A stretch of DNA of 64,000 bases from positions 744,001-808,000 of the forward strand of contig JABFRN010000001.1 of NCBI GenBank assembly GCA_013141175.1, read 5' to 3'. A program made the translations under genes and the position numbers. This document shows, piece after piece, positions 54,784 through 63,704 of this stretch. Position 1 is the stretch's first letter. Each line of letters starts with the position of its first letter. The notes beneath the pieces are model-generated. The model did no database searches. It had not been told where the DNA came from and was given only the letters and a program-made list of their open reading frames with translations. This stretch comes from Lysobacter sp. Its GTDB lineage: Bacteria > Pseudomonadota > Gammaproteobacteria > Xanthomonadales > Xanthomonadaceae.

Positions 54784-56199
54784 ATGAGACCGCTTCGCCC
54801 CCATCTCCTCGCTCTGGCCGTTGTCTGCGGATTGTCGTTCGCCGGCGCCGCCCTGACCCAATCCAAAGACCCGACGCCGGAACAGCAGAAAAAAATCGAC
54901 GCGGCGCGCGAAGACGTGAGCCGCGCCGCCAAGCGCTTGGCTGAGCTCACCCGTGAGTACGGCGGCGATGGCTTCCACTTCGATCATGCGTTGCCGGCGC
55001 GGCGCCCTGTGGTCGGCGTGCTGTTCGCGCCCGATGAAGGCGGCGGCGTGCGCATCGCCGGGGTCACTCCGGATGGCGCGGCAGCGGCGAAAGGCATCAA
55101 AAGCGGAGACCGGCTGCTGCGCATCGGCGGCAAGACCATCGAGGGCGGCTCGCCGGAAGCGCGGGTCGAGAACGCGCGCAGGCAGTTGCAGGGCCTGGAC
55201 GAAAACACTCCGGTGAAACTGGTCTATGCACGCGGCGACAAGGAGACGGAAGTCGAAGTCAAACCCAGACTGGACAGCCGGATCATGGTCTTCTCCGGCG
55301 ACGGCAGAATGATGCGCCCCGACGGCGTCATCGGCATCGAAACCGATCGCCTCGACATCGAAGGTCTCGACGGCGCCCGCTTTCCGGGCGCGGGCGATGC
55401 GCCGCACGTGTTCGTCTTCAGCGGCGATGACGCACAAGGCGGGCACGGCGCGCCGCGCATCGACAAGCGCGTGATTCGGATCGACTGCAAGGGTGATGAG
55501 GATGCATGCCGCAAGCAGGCGCATGCGCAGATGATGCGCGCCCCCGTCGGTATCGACCCGGCCGGCATGAGCGGTCCTCACGAGATGCAGACGCATGTGT
55601 TCCGCTTCGACTGCAAACCCGGCGACACCTGCCAGGGTCAACAGCGGCTGGCCGAAGCGTTCCGCTGGAACGGCTTGAATCTGGCGTCGGTGGACAAGTC
55701 GCTGGGGCGTTATTTCGGCGCCGACGCGGGCGTACTGGTGCTCAGCACCGGGCCGTCCCTGGGCCAGTTGCAGGCGGGCGACGTGATCCAACGCGTCGAC
55801 GGCAAAGCGGTGGCGACACCGCGCGCCGTGATGGATGCGCTGCGCGACAAGCCGGCGGACATTACCGTCGCGGTGGATTACCTGCGCGACCGCAAATCCG
55901 GCAGCGCGCAATTGAAGGTGCCCAAAGCGATGCTGTTCCCGCCGATGCCGCCGATGCCGCCGATACCTCCCGCGCCACCGGCACCCCCTGCGCCGCCGCA
56001 TCCGCCGAAGGCCGGCGCGGCGCCGCACGCGCCTGACGGCGCAGCGATGGTGACGCATCGCAAGATCGTGATGGTCGACAAGGATGGCCAGGTGCAGACC
56101 TGGGAGGACGACGGCAACGACGCGATGCCGATGCCACCCGCGCCTCCGCCGCCTCCGCCGCCTCCACCACCGCCGCCGCCGCCGCCGCGCGTGGATTGA
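54784..56199 (+). CDS. Exported PDZ-domain protein with poly-proline tail
   Basis: The start at 54784 has GAGG and a signal peptide (LLALAVVCGLSFAGAALTQ); the product is 471 aa. A first PDZ domain (about 75-165) contains VGVLFAPDEGGGVRIAGVTPDGAAAAKGIKSGDRLLRI and a second, about 320-380, has LVLSTGPSLGQLQAGDVIQRVDGKAV. No protease triad is visible, so it looks like a scaffold or chaperone. Near the C-terminus are two proline-rich stretches, the last one a run of about 18 prolines encoded by CCG/CCT repeats. It follows the sigma/anti-sigma pair by 41 bases. Confidence 0.85.
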   Translation: MRPLRPHLLALAVVCGLSFAGAALTQSKDPTPEQQKKIDAAREDVSRAAKRLAELTREYGGDGFHFDHALPARRPVVGVLFAPDEGGGVRIAGVTPDGAAAAKGIKSGDRLLRIGGKTIEGGSPEARVENARRQLQGLDENTPVKLVYARGDKETEVEVKPRLDSRIMVFSGDGRMMRPDGVIGIETDRLDIEGLDGARFPGAGDAPHVFVFSGDDAQGGHGAPRIDKRVIRIDCKGDEDACRKQAHAQMMRAPVGIDPAGMSGPHEMQTHVFRFDCKPGDTCQGQQRLAEAFRWNGLNLASVDKSLGRYFGADAGVLVLSTGPSLGQLQAGDVIQRVDGKAVATPRAVMDALRDKPADITVAVDYLRDRKSGSAQLKVPKAMLFPPMPPMPPIPPAPPAPPAPPHPPKAGAAPHAPDGAAMVTHRKIVMVDKDGQVQTWEDDGNDAMPMPPAPPPPPPPPPPPPPPPRVD

Positions 56200-56213
56200 A
56201 GCGCGATCCGCAT

Positions 56214-56243
56214 GACGCCCCCTCGACGGGGGCGTCGTTGTTT
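56214..56243 (+). terminator. Rho-independent terminator after the PDZ gene
   Basis: The stem GACGCCCCC/GGGGGCGTC with a five-base loop is followed by GTTGTTT. It sits between the PDZ gene and the convergent aldo-keto reductase gene. Confidence 0.88.
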
Positions 56244-56248
56244 CGGGA

Positions 56249-57220
56249 TCAGCTCGTCGCGGCTTCCACCCGCCGCCACACCGCGTCCTCGACGGTATCG
56301 GCGAGGGTCAACGCCTGCAGGTTCTGCAGCAATTGCTCGACCCGGCTGGCGCCGAGGATCACGGTGGATACGTGCGGGTTGCGCAGGCACCAGGCGATCG
56401 CCAGCGATGCTGGCGGCAATCCGAGTTCGACCGCGAGCGCGCTGAATTTACGTGCGCGTTCCAGGCGTCGATCCTCGCTGTCGCCCATGATCAGGTCCTG
56501 CAGCCAACCATGATCCTCCAGACCGAGGCGGGCATCGCCGGGGATGGCCGCATTGTATTTGCCGGTGAGCAGGCCCGAACCGAGCGGCGACCACGTGGTG
56601 GTGCCCAGGCCCAGCTCGGCGTAGAGCGGCGCGTACTCCAGTTCGACGCGCTCGCGATGCAGGAGGTTGTACTGCGGCTGCTCCATCGACGGCCCATGCA
56701 GCGAATGTTGCTTCGCGATCTTCGCGGCTTCGCGGATCTGCGCGGCGGGCCATTCCGACGTGCCCCAGTACAGCACTTTGCCCTGGCGGATCAGGCCGTC
56801 CATCGCCCACACCGTTTCCTCGATCGACGTGTCGGGGTCCGGGCGGTGGCAGAAATAAAGATCGATGTAATCCACGCGCAGGCGTTTCAGCGCAGCGTCG
56901 CAGGCGTCGCGCACGTGTTTGCGCGAGAGACCCTGTTGCATCGGCTTGGGTTCTTCGACCGCACCGAACATCACCTTGCTCGATACCGCGTATCCATCGC
57001 GCGGCAGGCGCAGATCGGCGATCACATCGCCCATCACCCGTTCCGCCTCACCGCTGGCGTACACCTCGGCGTTGTCGAAGAAATTCACGCCATTGTCCCA
57101 GGCGGCGGCGATCAGATCGCGCGCCGCGCCACGGCCGATCTGCTGGCCGAAAGTGATCCAGGCGCCAAACGACAGTGCGGACACCTGTAGGCCGGTCGAA
57201 CCAAGACGACGGTATTGCAT
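56249..57220 (-). CDS. Aldo-keto reductase of the potassium-channel beta-subunit group
   Basis: The 323-aa protein is a full-length aldo-keto reductase: MQYRRLGSTGLQVSALSFGAW at the start, the catalytic NFFDNAEVYASGEAE (D and Y), SSKVMFG with the lysine, and FCHRP with the histidine. The NADPH site reads WSPLGSGLLTGKY and LGASRVEQL. The GSGLLTGKY pattern and length place it with KCNAB/YghZ-like enzymes. It probably reduces methylglyoxal or other aldehydes; the substrate is not known. Confidence 0.92.
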   Translation of the reverse strand: MQYRRLGSTGLQVSALSFGAWITFGQQIGRGAARDLIAAAWDNGVNFFDNAEVYASGEAERVMGDVIADLRLPRDGYAVSSKVMFGAVEEPKPMQQGLSRKHVRDACDAALKRLRVDYIDLYFCHRPDPDTSIEETVWAMDGLIRQGKVLYWGTSEWPAAQIREAAKIAKQHSLHGPSMEQPQYNLLHRERVELEYAPLYAELGLGTTTWSPLGSGLLTGKYNAAIPGDARLGLEDHGWLQDLIMGDSEDRRLERARKFSALAVELGLPPASLAIAWCLRNPHVSTVILGASRVEQLLQNLQALTLADTVEDAVWRRVEAATS

Positions 57221-57314
57221 GATGTTGTTCCCGTAACGTCGAAGATGCGGCCAGTATACCCAAGCATCGCGCGCCGTCGGAACGGTTACAATGCGCGCCC
57301 CGTTGTCGGGGAAT

Positions 57315-57447
57315 TCGCCCTCCGGGGAGTAGCCCGCCAGCGGAAGTTACCGCCGGTAGCCGCGTCAACATGCTTGGCCTGCAGGCCATGGCGCGGGTGG
57401 CATCGCAGTCGCGGAAGCACTGCGATATCGGGCAAGACCGAAGGCGG
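57315..57447 (+). ncRNA. yybP-ykoY manganese riboswitch
   Basis: All conserved elements of the class are present in order: GGGGAGTAGC (57323-57332), GTCAACATGC (57364-57373) and GGGCAAGACCGAAGGC near 57430-57445. The 5' CGCCCTCCGG pairs with the 3' CCGAAGGCG to close the main stem. It lies 73 bases before the UPF0016 start. The class senses Mn2+ and switches on Mn exporters, which agrees with the gene it precedes. Exact ends are approximate. Confidence 0.85.
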
Positions 57448-57519
57448 ATATCGCGTGCCGGACCGGGCTGCGCGATATCTGTCTTCGCGTCCGCACGAAA
57501 GCCCGGCTCTGGAGTTCCC

Positions 57520-58164
57520 ATGGATGTTTCCTCGCTTTCGACCCTCGCCGCCCTGCCAACGCTGGGCATGTCCACATTGGTGGTCGCCATCGCCGAGATC
57601 GGCGACAAGACCCAACTGCTTGCCCTGTTGCTGGCCGCGCGCTTCCGCCGGCCGTGGCCGATCATCGCCGGCATCTTCGTGGCCACCGTGCTCAACCACG
57701 CGCTCGCCGCCTGGCTCGGCGCGCTGGCCGCCAGTTACCTCACGCCGGATGTGCTGCGCTGGATCGTCGCCGGCAGTTTTTTCGCCATCGGCCTGTGGAC
57801 GCTGAAACCCGACACGATCGACGAAGATGGCGAGAAGCTGCCCGCGCGCGGCGCGTTCATCGCCACCGTGATCGCCTTCTTCATCGCCGAGATCGGCGAC
57901 AAGACCCAGATCGCCACCGTCGTGCTGGCGGCGAAATCGCCGCTGCTGTGGCCGGTGGTGATGGGCACCACCCTCGGCATGCTGCTGGCGAACGTGCCGG
58001 TGGTGCTGCTGGGCAGCCGCTTCGCAGCGAAACTGCCGCTGAAAGCCGCACGCATGGCTGCGGCGGCGCTGTTCCTGGCGCTGGCGGCGTGGGTCGCGGT
58101 GCAGGGTGTCTCCGTCGACGCCCAACTGCCTCAATCGGGCAAGACCGAATCACGCAACCCTTGA
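57520..58164 (+). CDS. UPF0016 (TMEM165/GDT1-family) manganese exporter
   Basis: The start at 57520 has GGAG nine bases upstream and gives 214 aa. Six membrane helices form two repeats, each with the family motif E-x-G-D-K-T: VAIAEIGDKTQLLALLL near residue 25 and FIAEIGDKTQIATVVL near 125. This matches the bacterial MneA-type Mn2+ exporters. The upstream riboswitch supports manganese-dependent control. Confidence 0.93.
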   Translation: MDVSSLSTLAALPTLGMSTLVVAIAEIGDKTQLLALLLAARFRRPWPIIAGIFVATVLNHALAAWLGALAASYLTPDVLRWIVAGSFFAIGLWTLKPDTIDEDGEKLPARGAFIATVIAFFIAEIGDKTQIATVVLAAKSPLLWPVVMGTTLGMLLANVPVVLLGSRFAAKLPLKAARMAAAALFLALAAWVAVQGVSVDAQLPQSGKTESRNP

Positions 58165-58174
58165 TTCGTTTGCC

Positions 58175-59632
58175 TCAAAACGAGGTTTGCGGCCAATCCG
58201 CAACCCTCAACAGCTCGAACTGTTGCGACAGCGCAGTGCCGCAAACTTCCGTCCGCAATTGAATGCCCGTCGACAGCGTGCCGCCGGGAACGGTCGCGCA
58301 GTAGCTGCTGTTGTTCACGCTGCGCAGTTGCCCATTGGGCGTCAATCGCCATTTTTCCGAACTGCCGCCATCGCAGTTCCACAGATGCATCGCCTTGCCG
58401 CTGCCGGCGCTGCCGCCGGAAATATCCATGCAATAGGGATTGCTGCCTCTGGGCCGGAGCTGGCCCTCGGCGGTGTACACGAACTGCTGGTCGGAGCCGC
58501 CCGTGCAGAACTCCTGGTCGATCTGCGAACCGTTGGAATAGCCGTTGTTGCGGGTACCGATGCAGCGCGTGCCGCTGGCGCTCTTCGGCCGCAACGTGAA
58601 GTAACCCGGCAGGCCCCGGCGCACACCGACCAGCGGCAGCGTGGACGTCCATGACGGCACGAAGACATTCGGGTCCGCAAGCGAGTTGGTGACATCCATC
58701 CCGACCGCCGAAACACCATGCGCCATCGCGATGTAGGTGGCCTCGAAACTGGTGCTGTTGAAATCGCCCGCGGCACTCCACAGATGCATCATCTGGCGAT
58801 ATTCCGCCGCGCGGTTGGCGACGATCTGATAGTGGTCGCCCGCCTGCACGTTGGCGCACAGCACCTGCGCCGATGCGGCAGCCGACATGCCATCGACCGT
58901 ACCCGAGACCTCGCCCGGATCCGGCGCGTCGATGTCCGGGCACAGGAACGCGTTGGCGAACGCACCGCGGAGCGCGATCATGTCCGCCATGCCCTGATTC
59001 ACCGCGGCGATGCGACCACCGGTGAACCCGACGATGATCCTGCCACGCAGGGCATCGAACGCCGGCCAACCCACCGCCTTCAACTTCTCGCGCGGCGTCG
59101 CGCCGGGCGCAGCGGCGATCCGGTTGCGAAGATCGCTGTAACGATAGAGCCGCGTGCCCAGATAACCGGAGACGAAGCTGTCCAGCGCGTCGATCCTGCC
59201 CACGTCCCACGCGCTCAGCGCATTGTCCCAACGTGTCTTCATGTCGATGAAGACCACGATCGGCGCCTCGCCGGGATGGGCGTTCTGCCAGGCGACGATG
59301 TCGTCGAGGCAATCGGCCAAGCGATCGGCGGTGCCTCTGCAGTTGTTGTTGACCGGGCCGCCATCGTGCGCCACGTACGGCCCGCGTGGATCGGCCCACC
59401 AGGACGCCTGGTCCTGCACATCCAGTTCCAGCGTGCGGTAACCGGCGGTGAGCCAGCTCGAAAGCTGCGCGCCGTGTTCGTAACTGTTGTGCGGTTGGAG
59501 CATGTAGACCTGATCCATGCCCAGGGGCGACTGCGCGCTGGCGACCGTCGGACATGCCAGCAGGGTAGCGATCGCTCCGGCGATGGCGACGGCAGCGCTC
59601 CAATGGCGTTTGCGACCGTTGCGGATATTCAT
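58175..59632 (-). CDS. Secreted PI-PLC-like protein with a ricin-type lectin domain
   Basis: The ATG at 59632 has GGAGGAG; 485 aa. A signal peptide (VAIAGAIATLLACPTVASA) is followed by a PI-PLC X-like barrel (about 40-330): QPHNSYEHGAQLSSWLTAGYRTLELDV with H47 and YVAHDGG with H88, followed by IVVFIDMKTR. These two histidines would be catalytic in a bacterial-type PLC. From about 345 to the end there is a ricin B-like beta-trefoil with repeated QxW-type motifs (QQFVYTAEGQLRP, SEKWRLTPNGQL, and QQFELLR). It is convergent with the Mn exporter gene. The substrate, phosphoinositide or other phosphodiester, is not known. Confidence 0.85.
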   Translation of the reverse strand: MNIRNGRKRHWSAAVAIAGAIATLLACPTVASAQSPLGMDQVYMLQPHNSYEHGAQLSSWLTAGYRTLELDVQDQASWWADPRGPYVAHDGGPVNNNCRGTADRLADCLDDIVAWQNAHPGEAPIVVFIDMKTRWDNALSAWDVGRIDALDSFVSGYLGTRLYRYSDLRNRIAAAPGATPREKLKAVGWPAFDALRGRIIVGFTGGRIAAVNQGMADMIALRGAFANAFLCPDIDAPDPGEVSGTVDGMSAAASAQVLCANVQAGDHYQIVANRAAEYRQMMHLWSAAGDFNSTSFEATYIAMAHGVSAVGMDVTNSLADPNVFVPSWTSTLPLVGVRRGLPGYFTLRPKSASGTRCIGTRNNGYSNGSQIDQEFCTGGSDQQFVYTAEGQLRPRGSNPYCMDISGGSAGSGKAMHLWNCDGGSSEKWRLTPNGQLRSVNNSSYCATVPGGTLSTGIQLRTEVCGTALSQQFELLRVADWPQTSF

Positions 59633-59799
59633 CAGATCTCCTCCATAAGCGTTCTGAACGAATCGTCATCATACGGCCATGTTGCGTTGCAGGAGAGGCG
59701 CCATCGCGCAGCCAGCCGCGCCGGTATCGATGCCGCACCCGCAAGTGCGGGTCGCGACGCTATCCTGTGCGCATATCGGCATCGGGATTTCGGGACGGC

Positions 59800-60945
59800 A
59801 TGAGTATCACCGGCGAGTGGAAACGGGATCTGTTGCGGACGCTGTTCTCGCGCCCGGACGAGGTCATGCTCGATCTTGGCGCCGGTGGCGAGCTGCTGGT
59901 GGCCCGCGTCCGCGCGCTGCTGTCGGCGCTGACGCTGCTGCTGCCGCCGGTGGCGATCATCGGCAATCTCGGCGCCGGCAGCACGACGGAGCTGATGATC
60001 GGCCTGGGCGCTTCGATCTTCATCAACATCTGCGCCCAGGTCTGGCTGGCGCTGGCCGGCCACCGTCGCCGCCATCACTGGCTGTCCTACGCCACCACCA
60101 CCTACGACGTCACCACCACCACGCTGGTGCTGGGACTGCTGCACTTCAGCGACCCGGTGGCGCCGTTCAACAGCATGGTGGTGTGGTGCTTCTATCTGTT
60201 CTCGATCGGCATGACCGCGCTGCGCAACGACGGGCGACTGACGCTGTACGCGGGTGCGATGGCGATGTTGCAGTACGGTGTGCTGGTGGCCGCGCTGCTG
60301 ACCCGGGCCCACTCGCCGGATGAATTGATCTCGATCGACTACGGCACCGTCTCGGTCGGCGGCCAGGTCGAGCGGGTGGTGCTGATGCTGCTGATGACGT
60401 TGCTGACCACGACGATTGTCTACCGGATGCAACGGCTGATCGAATCCTCCGGCAGCGATGGCCTGACCGGGCTGCCGAACCGCGCCTGGCTGGTGCAGCG
60501 CATGCCGATGATCCTGGAATCGGTGCGCGAGGAGGGCGAATCGCTGACCCTGGCGCTGCTCGACCTCGACGATTTCAAGCGCATCAACGTCGAGTACGGC
60601 CATCTGGCCGGCGACCGCGCCATCCGCCACATCGCCGGCTCGATGCGCGAGATCCTGCACTCGAAGGAACGGCTGGTGCGGATCGGCGGCCAGGAATTCG
60701 TCCTGCTGCTGCGCTGCCCGATCGGCAATGCCTGGGAACGGCTGGACCGGCTGCGGCACATGATGGCGGAACGGCCGTTCGTGGCCGAACGCGGCGGCGA
60801 CCCGCTGCCGATCACCTTCAGCGGCGGGCTGGCGGCCTATCCCAGCGACGGCAACGATGTGTCGTCGCTGCTGCGCAGCGCCGACCGCCGGCTGCAGGTG
60901 GCCAAGCTGGAAGGCTGCAACCGGGTGGTGGCGCGGGACGTGTAG
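59800..60945 (+). CDS. Membrane-bound diguanylate cyclase homologue with GGQEF motif
   Basis: The start is set at the ATG 59800 (381 aa); a GTG at 59767 is possible. Six or so membrane helices fill residues 40-210, followed by a GGDEF domain from about 225. The metal-binding helix LALLDLDDFKRIN and the GHLAGDRAIRHIA segment are intact. The signature is GGQEF at residues 296-300; the third position, normally Asp or Glu, is Gln. The RxxD inhibitory site before it is absent. Activity is therefore in doubt; it may be weak, or a receptor or a scaffold. Confidence 0.88.
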   Translation: MSITGEWKRDLLRTLFSRPDEVMLDLGAGGELLVARVRALLSALTLLLPPVAIIGNLGAGSTTELMIGLGASIFINICAQVWLALAGHRRRHHWLSYATTTYDVTTTTLVLGLLHFSDPVAPFNSMVVWCFYLFSIGMTALRNDGRLTLYAGAMAMLQYGVLVAALLTRAHSPDELISIDYGTVSVGGQVERVVLMLLMTLLTTTIVYRMQRLIESSGSDGLTGLPNRAWLVQRMPMILESVREEGESLTLALLDLDDFKRINVEYGHLAGDRAIRHIAGSMREILHSKERLVRIGGQEFVLLLRCPIGNAWERLDRLRHMMAERPFVAERGGDPLPITFSGGLAAYPSDGNDVSSLLRSADRRLQVAKLEGCNRVVARDV

Positions 60946-61071
60946 GTCGGGCCCTGGCCCGGCATTGCAATGCCGGCATCACTCGGGCCAATCATCGAAA
61001 CCGCCTCGATCGTTGTTCGGATCGTTGTTCGATGCGACCGGCAAGTCGGCAATGTCGGGCCAGGGCCCGAC
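60946..61071. repeat. Inverted repeat between the cyclase and nupC genes
   Basis: A 23-base arm, GTCGGGCCCTGGCCCGGCATTGC (60946-60968), is repeated in inverted form at 61049-61071 with one mismatch; about 80 bases lie between. The left arm also contains a smaller palindrome around GGCATTGCAATGCC. This looks like one copy of a repetitive intergenic element (REP-like) of the type common in xanthomonads. Confidence 0.75.
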
Positions 61072-61156
61072 CCACATCGCAATCCCGACAGTTGCCCCGG
61101 CCGGCCCCGCTGGCCTACCCTGCCCCAGTTTGGCCGATGGCCTGGGGAGCGAATTG

Positions 61157-62494
61157 ATGGAAGCTTTGACGCGGATCGGCTTCGGCCTGTTCGGATTGGC
61201 GGTGCTGATCTGCATCGCATGGGCATTCTCGAACAACAAGAAAGCGGTGGACTGGAAGCTGGTCGGTACCGGCGTGGCATTGCAGATCGCCTTCGCGGCG
61301 TTCGTGCTGATGACCACATGGGGCGGCGCGATCTTCGAAGGGCTGGGCAAGACGTTCGTGACCCTGATCGGGTTCACCACCGAAGGCTCGAAGATGATCC
61401 TCGGCGGCTTCGCCGACCAGGACAAATACGGTTTCGTCTTCATCTTCCACGCGCTGCCGACCGTGATCTTCTTCGCCTCGTTCATGGCCGTGCTCTACCA
61501 CCTCGGCGTCATGCAATGGGTGGTGCGGGTCATGGCGATGGCCATCACCAAGGTGATGAAGGTCTCCGGCGCGGAAACCACCAGCGTCTGCGCCAGCGTG
61601 TTCATCGGCCAGACCGAAGCGCCGCTGACGGTGCGTCCGTACATCAACAAGATGACCGAGTCCGAGTTGCTGACGATGATGATCGGCGGCATGGCGCATA
61701 TCGCCGGCGGCGTGATGGCGATCTACATCGGCATGCTGGCCGGCACCGATAGCGTATTGCAGCAGATGTACGCCAAGCACTTCCTGGCCGCTTCGATCAT
61801 GGCCGCGCCGGCCACGCTGCTGATCGCCAAGATCCTGATTCCCGAAACCGGCACGCCACTCACCGGCGGCCGGGTCACGGTGCACGTCGAGAAGGAAAGC
61901 AAGAACCTCATCGACGCCGCCGCCGCGGGCGCATCGGACGGCATGAAGCTGGCGATCAACATCGCCGCGATGCTGCTGGCCTTCGTCGCGCTGATCGCGA
62001 TGGTCAACTACATCATCGGCTGGGTCGGCGACCTGCATCTGAGCAGCTACCAGAGCCTCAACATGATGCTCAACGACGGTGTCGTCGATGCGGCGCAGCA
62101 CAAGGTGCGGCTGAATCTCGGCCTGATCCTCGGCTACGTGCTGGCGCCGATCGCCTGGGTGATCGGCATCGAATGGAACGATGCGGTGATCGCCGGCGGC
62201 CTGATCGGCCAGAAGGTGGTGCTGAACGAATTCATCGCCTATCTGCAGCTGTCGCAGACCCCGGTCGGCAACGGCCCGGGCGCGATCAGCGAGAACTCGC
62301 GGCTGATCCTGACCTACGCGCTGTGCGGTTTCGCCAACTTCGCCTCGATCGCGATCCAGATCGGCGGCATCGGCAGCCTCGCGCCGGAACGCCGCAGCGA
62401 TCTCGCCCGCTTCGGCATGCGCGCGGTGCTGGGCGGCTCGATCGCCACCCTGATGACCGCCACGATTGCCGGTGTGCTGATCCATTTGCGTTGA
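61157..62494 (+). CDS. nupC: Concentrative nucleoside transporter (NupC family)
   Basis: The ATG at 61157 has GGGGAG upstream; the product is 445 aa with about ten membrane helices. Diagnostic CNT stretches are FHALPTVIFFASFMAVLYHLGVMQ, GQTEAPLTVRPYI (G-x-T-E-A-P core), and LTYALCGFANFASIAIQIGGIGSLAPERR. It imports nucleosides with Na+ or H+. Ribokinase follows, which fits ribose recovery from nucleosides. Confidence 0.95.
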   Translation: MEALTRIGFGLFGLAVLICIAWAFSNNKKAVDWKLVGTGVALQIAFAAFVLMTTWGGAIFEGLGKTFVTLIGFTTEGSKMILGGFADQDKYGFVFIFHALPTVIFFASFMAVLYHLGVMQWVVRVMAMAITKVMKVSGAETTSVCASVFIGQTEAPLTVRPYINKMTESELLTMMIGGMAHIAGGVMAIYIGMLAGTDSVLQQMYAKHFLAASIMAAPATLLIAKILIPETGTPLTGGRVTVHVEKESKNLIDAAAAGASDGMKLAINIAAMLLAFVALIAMVNYIIGWVGDLHLSSYQSLNMMLNDGVVDAAQHKVRLNLGLILGYVLAPIAWVIGIEWNDAVIAGGLIGQKVVLNEFIAYLQLSQTPVGNGPGAISENSRLILTYALCGFANFASIAIQIGGIGSLAPERRSDLARFGMRAVLGGSIATLMTATIAGVLIHLR

Positions 62495-62575
62495 CAGATA
62501 CGGACGCCGGCCCCCGTCGGCGCACGACAACCAGAAAGCCCTGTTCCGCCCAATGTGAACTTCCCTGTGTCACCC

Positions 62576-62608
62576 GACACCTCCGGAGCGATCCGGAGGT
62601 GTCTTTTT
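62576..62608 (+). terminator. Rho-independent terminator after nupC
   Basis: The stem GACACCTCCGG/CCGGAGGTGTC with an AGCGAT loop is followed by TTTTT, 82 bases after the nupC stop and just before the ribokinase gene. Confidence 0.93.
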
Positions 62609-62623
62609 CAGAGCGCCCGCAAC

Positions 62624-63616
62624 ATGTCGAACACATCCCCCAATCCCATCGCGACGCAGGTCGTCGTGGTCGGTTCGTTCAACGTCGATCACGTCTGGCG
62701 CTGCGACGCGCTGCCCCAGCCCGGCGCCACGCTCAGCGGCGACTACGCCAGCGGCCCCGGCGGCAAGGGCTTCAATCAGGCCACCGCAGCGGCGCGCAGC
62801 GGCGCCCGCACCGCATTCGTCTGCGCGCTGGGCAACGACCTCGGCGGGCACCACGCCCGCGCGCTGGCGACCGCCGACAGCATCGACCTGCGCGACCAGA
62901 CCGCCGATGTTCCCACCGGCAGCGCCGGCATCTTCGTCGATACCCAGGGCCGCAACAGCATCGTCGTCGGACCCGGCGCCAACGCCGTGCTTTCGGCCGA
63001 CTTCATCGAAGCGCATGGCGCCGCCATCGCCGAGGCCGCAGTGACGCTTGCACAGTTGGAATCGCCGCTGGAGGCGGTCGCGGCGGCCTTGCGCCTGGCC
63101 CGCGAATCGGGTCGGATCGCGATACTCAACCCGGCCCCGGCGAACGTGGCGCTGCCGCGCGAGTTGCTGGCGCAGGCCGACATCCTCACCCCGAACGAAA
63201 CCGAATGCGCCGGGCTGTTCGCCCGCCATCTGGGCGAGCGCATCGACGGCGAAGCCATCGCCAGCCTCGATTCGCCGCGACTGCATGCGCTGTGCCGCGA
63301 CCTGCTGCCCGGCGGCACCGTGGTGGTGACGCTGGGCGCCGCCGGCTGCTTCGTTTCGCATCCCGACAACGCCACCCGCGGCGACGACAGCGCGTGGTAC
63401 CGGCTGGCGGCGGAACCGGCCACGCCGGTCGACACCACCGGCGCTGGCGATGCCTTCAACGGCGCGCTGGCGGCGGCGCTGGCGCAGCGCCCGGGCGCTG
63501 CGTTCGCGGTCCATCTGCGCGCGGCCAACCGATACGCAGCACTGTCCACCGAACGCCCGGGCGCCGCGCTGTCGATGCCCACCCGCGCGGACCTGGACGA
63601 ACGATTCCCGGAATGA
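62624..63616 (+). CDS. rbsK: Ribokinase-like PfkB-family sugar kinase
   Basis: The ATG at 62624 gives 330 aa. The PfkB family signatures are complete: VVVGSFNVDHVW at the start, GGKGFNQATAAARSGA as signature 1, and DTTGAGDAFNGALAAAL as signature 2 with the catalytic aspartate. The SFN-D start and the GGKG-NQA-AAAR-GA pattern fit ribokinase. It would phosphorylate ribose from nucleosides imported by NupC. Substrate is inferred from similarity and context. The nupC terminator precedes it, so it may have its own promoter. Confidence 0.88.
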   Translation: MSNTSPNPIATQVVVVGSFNVDHVWRCDALPQPGATLSGDYASGPGGKGFNQATAAARSGARTAFVCALGNDLGGHHARALATADSIDLRDQTADVPTGSAGIFVDTQGRNSIVVGPGANAVLSADFIEAHGAAIAEAAVTLAQLESPLEAVAAALRLARESGRIAILNPAPANVALPRELLAQADILTPNETECAGLFARHLGERIDGEAIASLDSPRLHALCRDLLPGGTVVVTLGAAGCFVSHPDNATRGDDSAWYRLAAEPATPVDTTGAGDAFNGALAAALAQRPGAAFAVHLRAANRYAALSTERPGAALSMPTRADLDERFPE

Positions 63617-63704
63617 CGGCTGTTTTCGTCGCCGGCCGCTGCTAATCTCGGCATACCGCTCAGCAATACCATCCCAGCACCACCACCACGCTAAGGAGGT
63701 TCTT

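Noticed and set aside
54034..56058. Long minus-strand frame opposite the anti-sigma and PDZ genes
   Set aside because: The plus-strand genes have signal peptide, membrane helix and PDZ motifs. The minus-strand translation is Arg/His-rich and shows no domain.
61115..62530. Long minus-strand frame opposite nupC
   Set aside because: It mirrors a well-conserved membrane transporter; the His/Asp-rich translation is typical for the antisense of hydrophobic high-GC genes.
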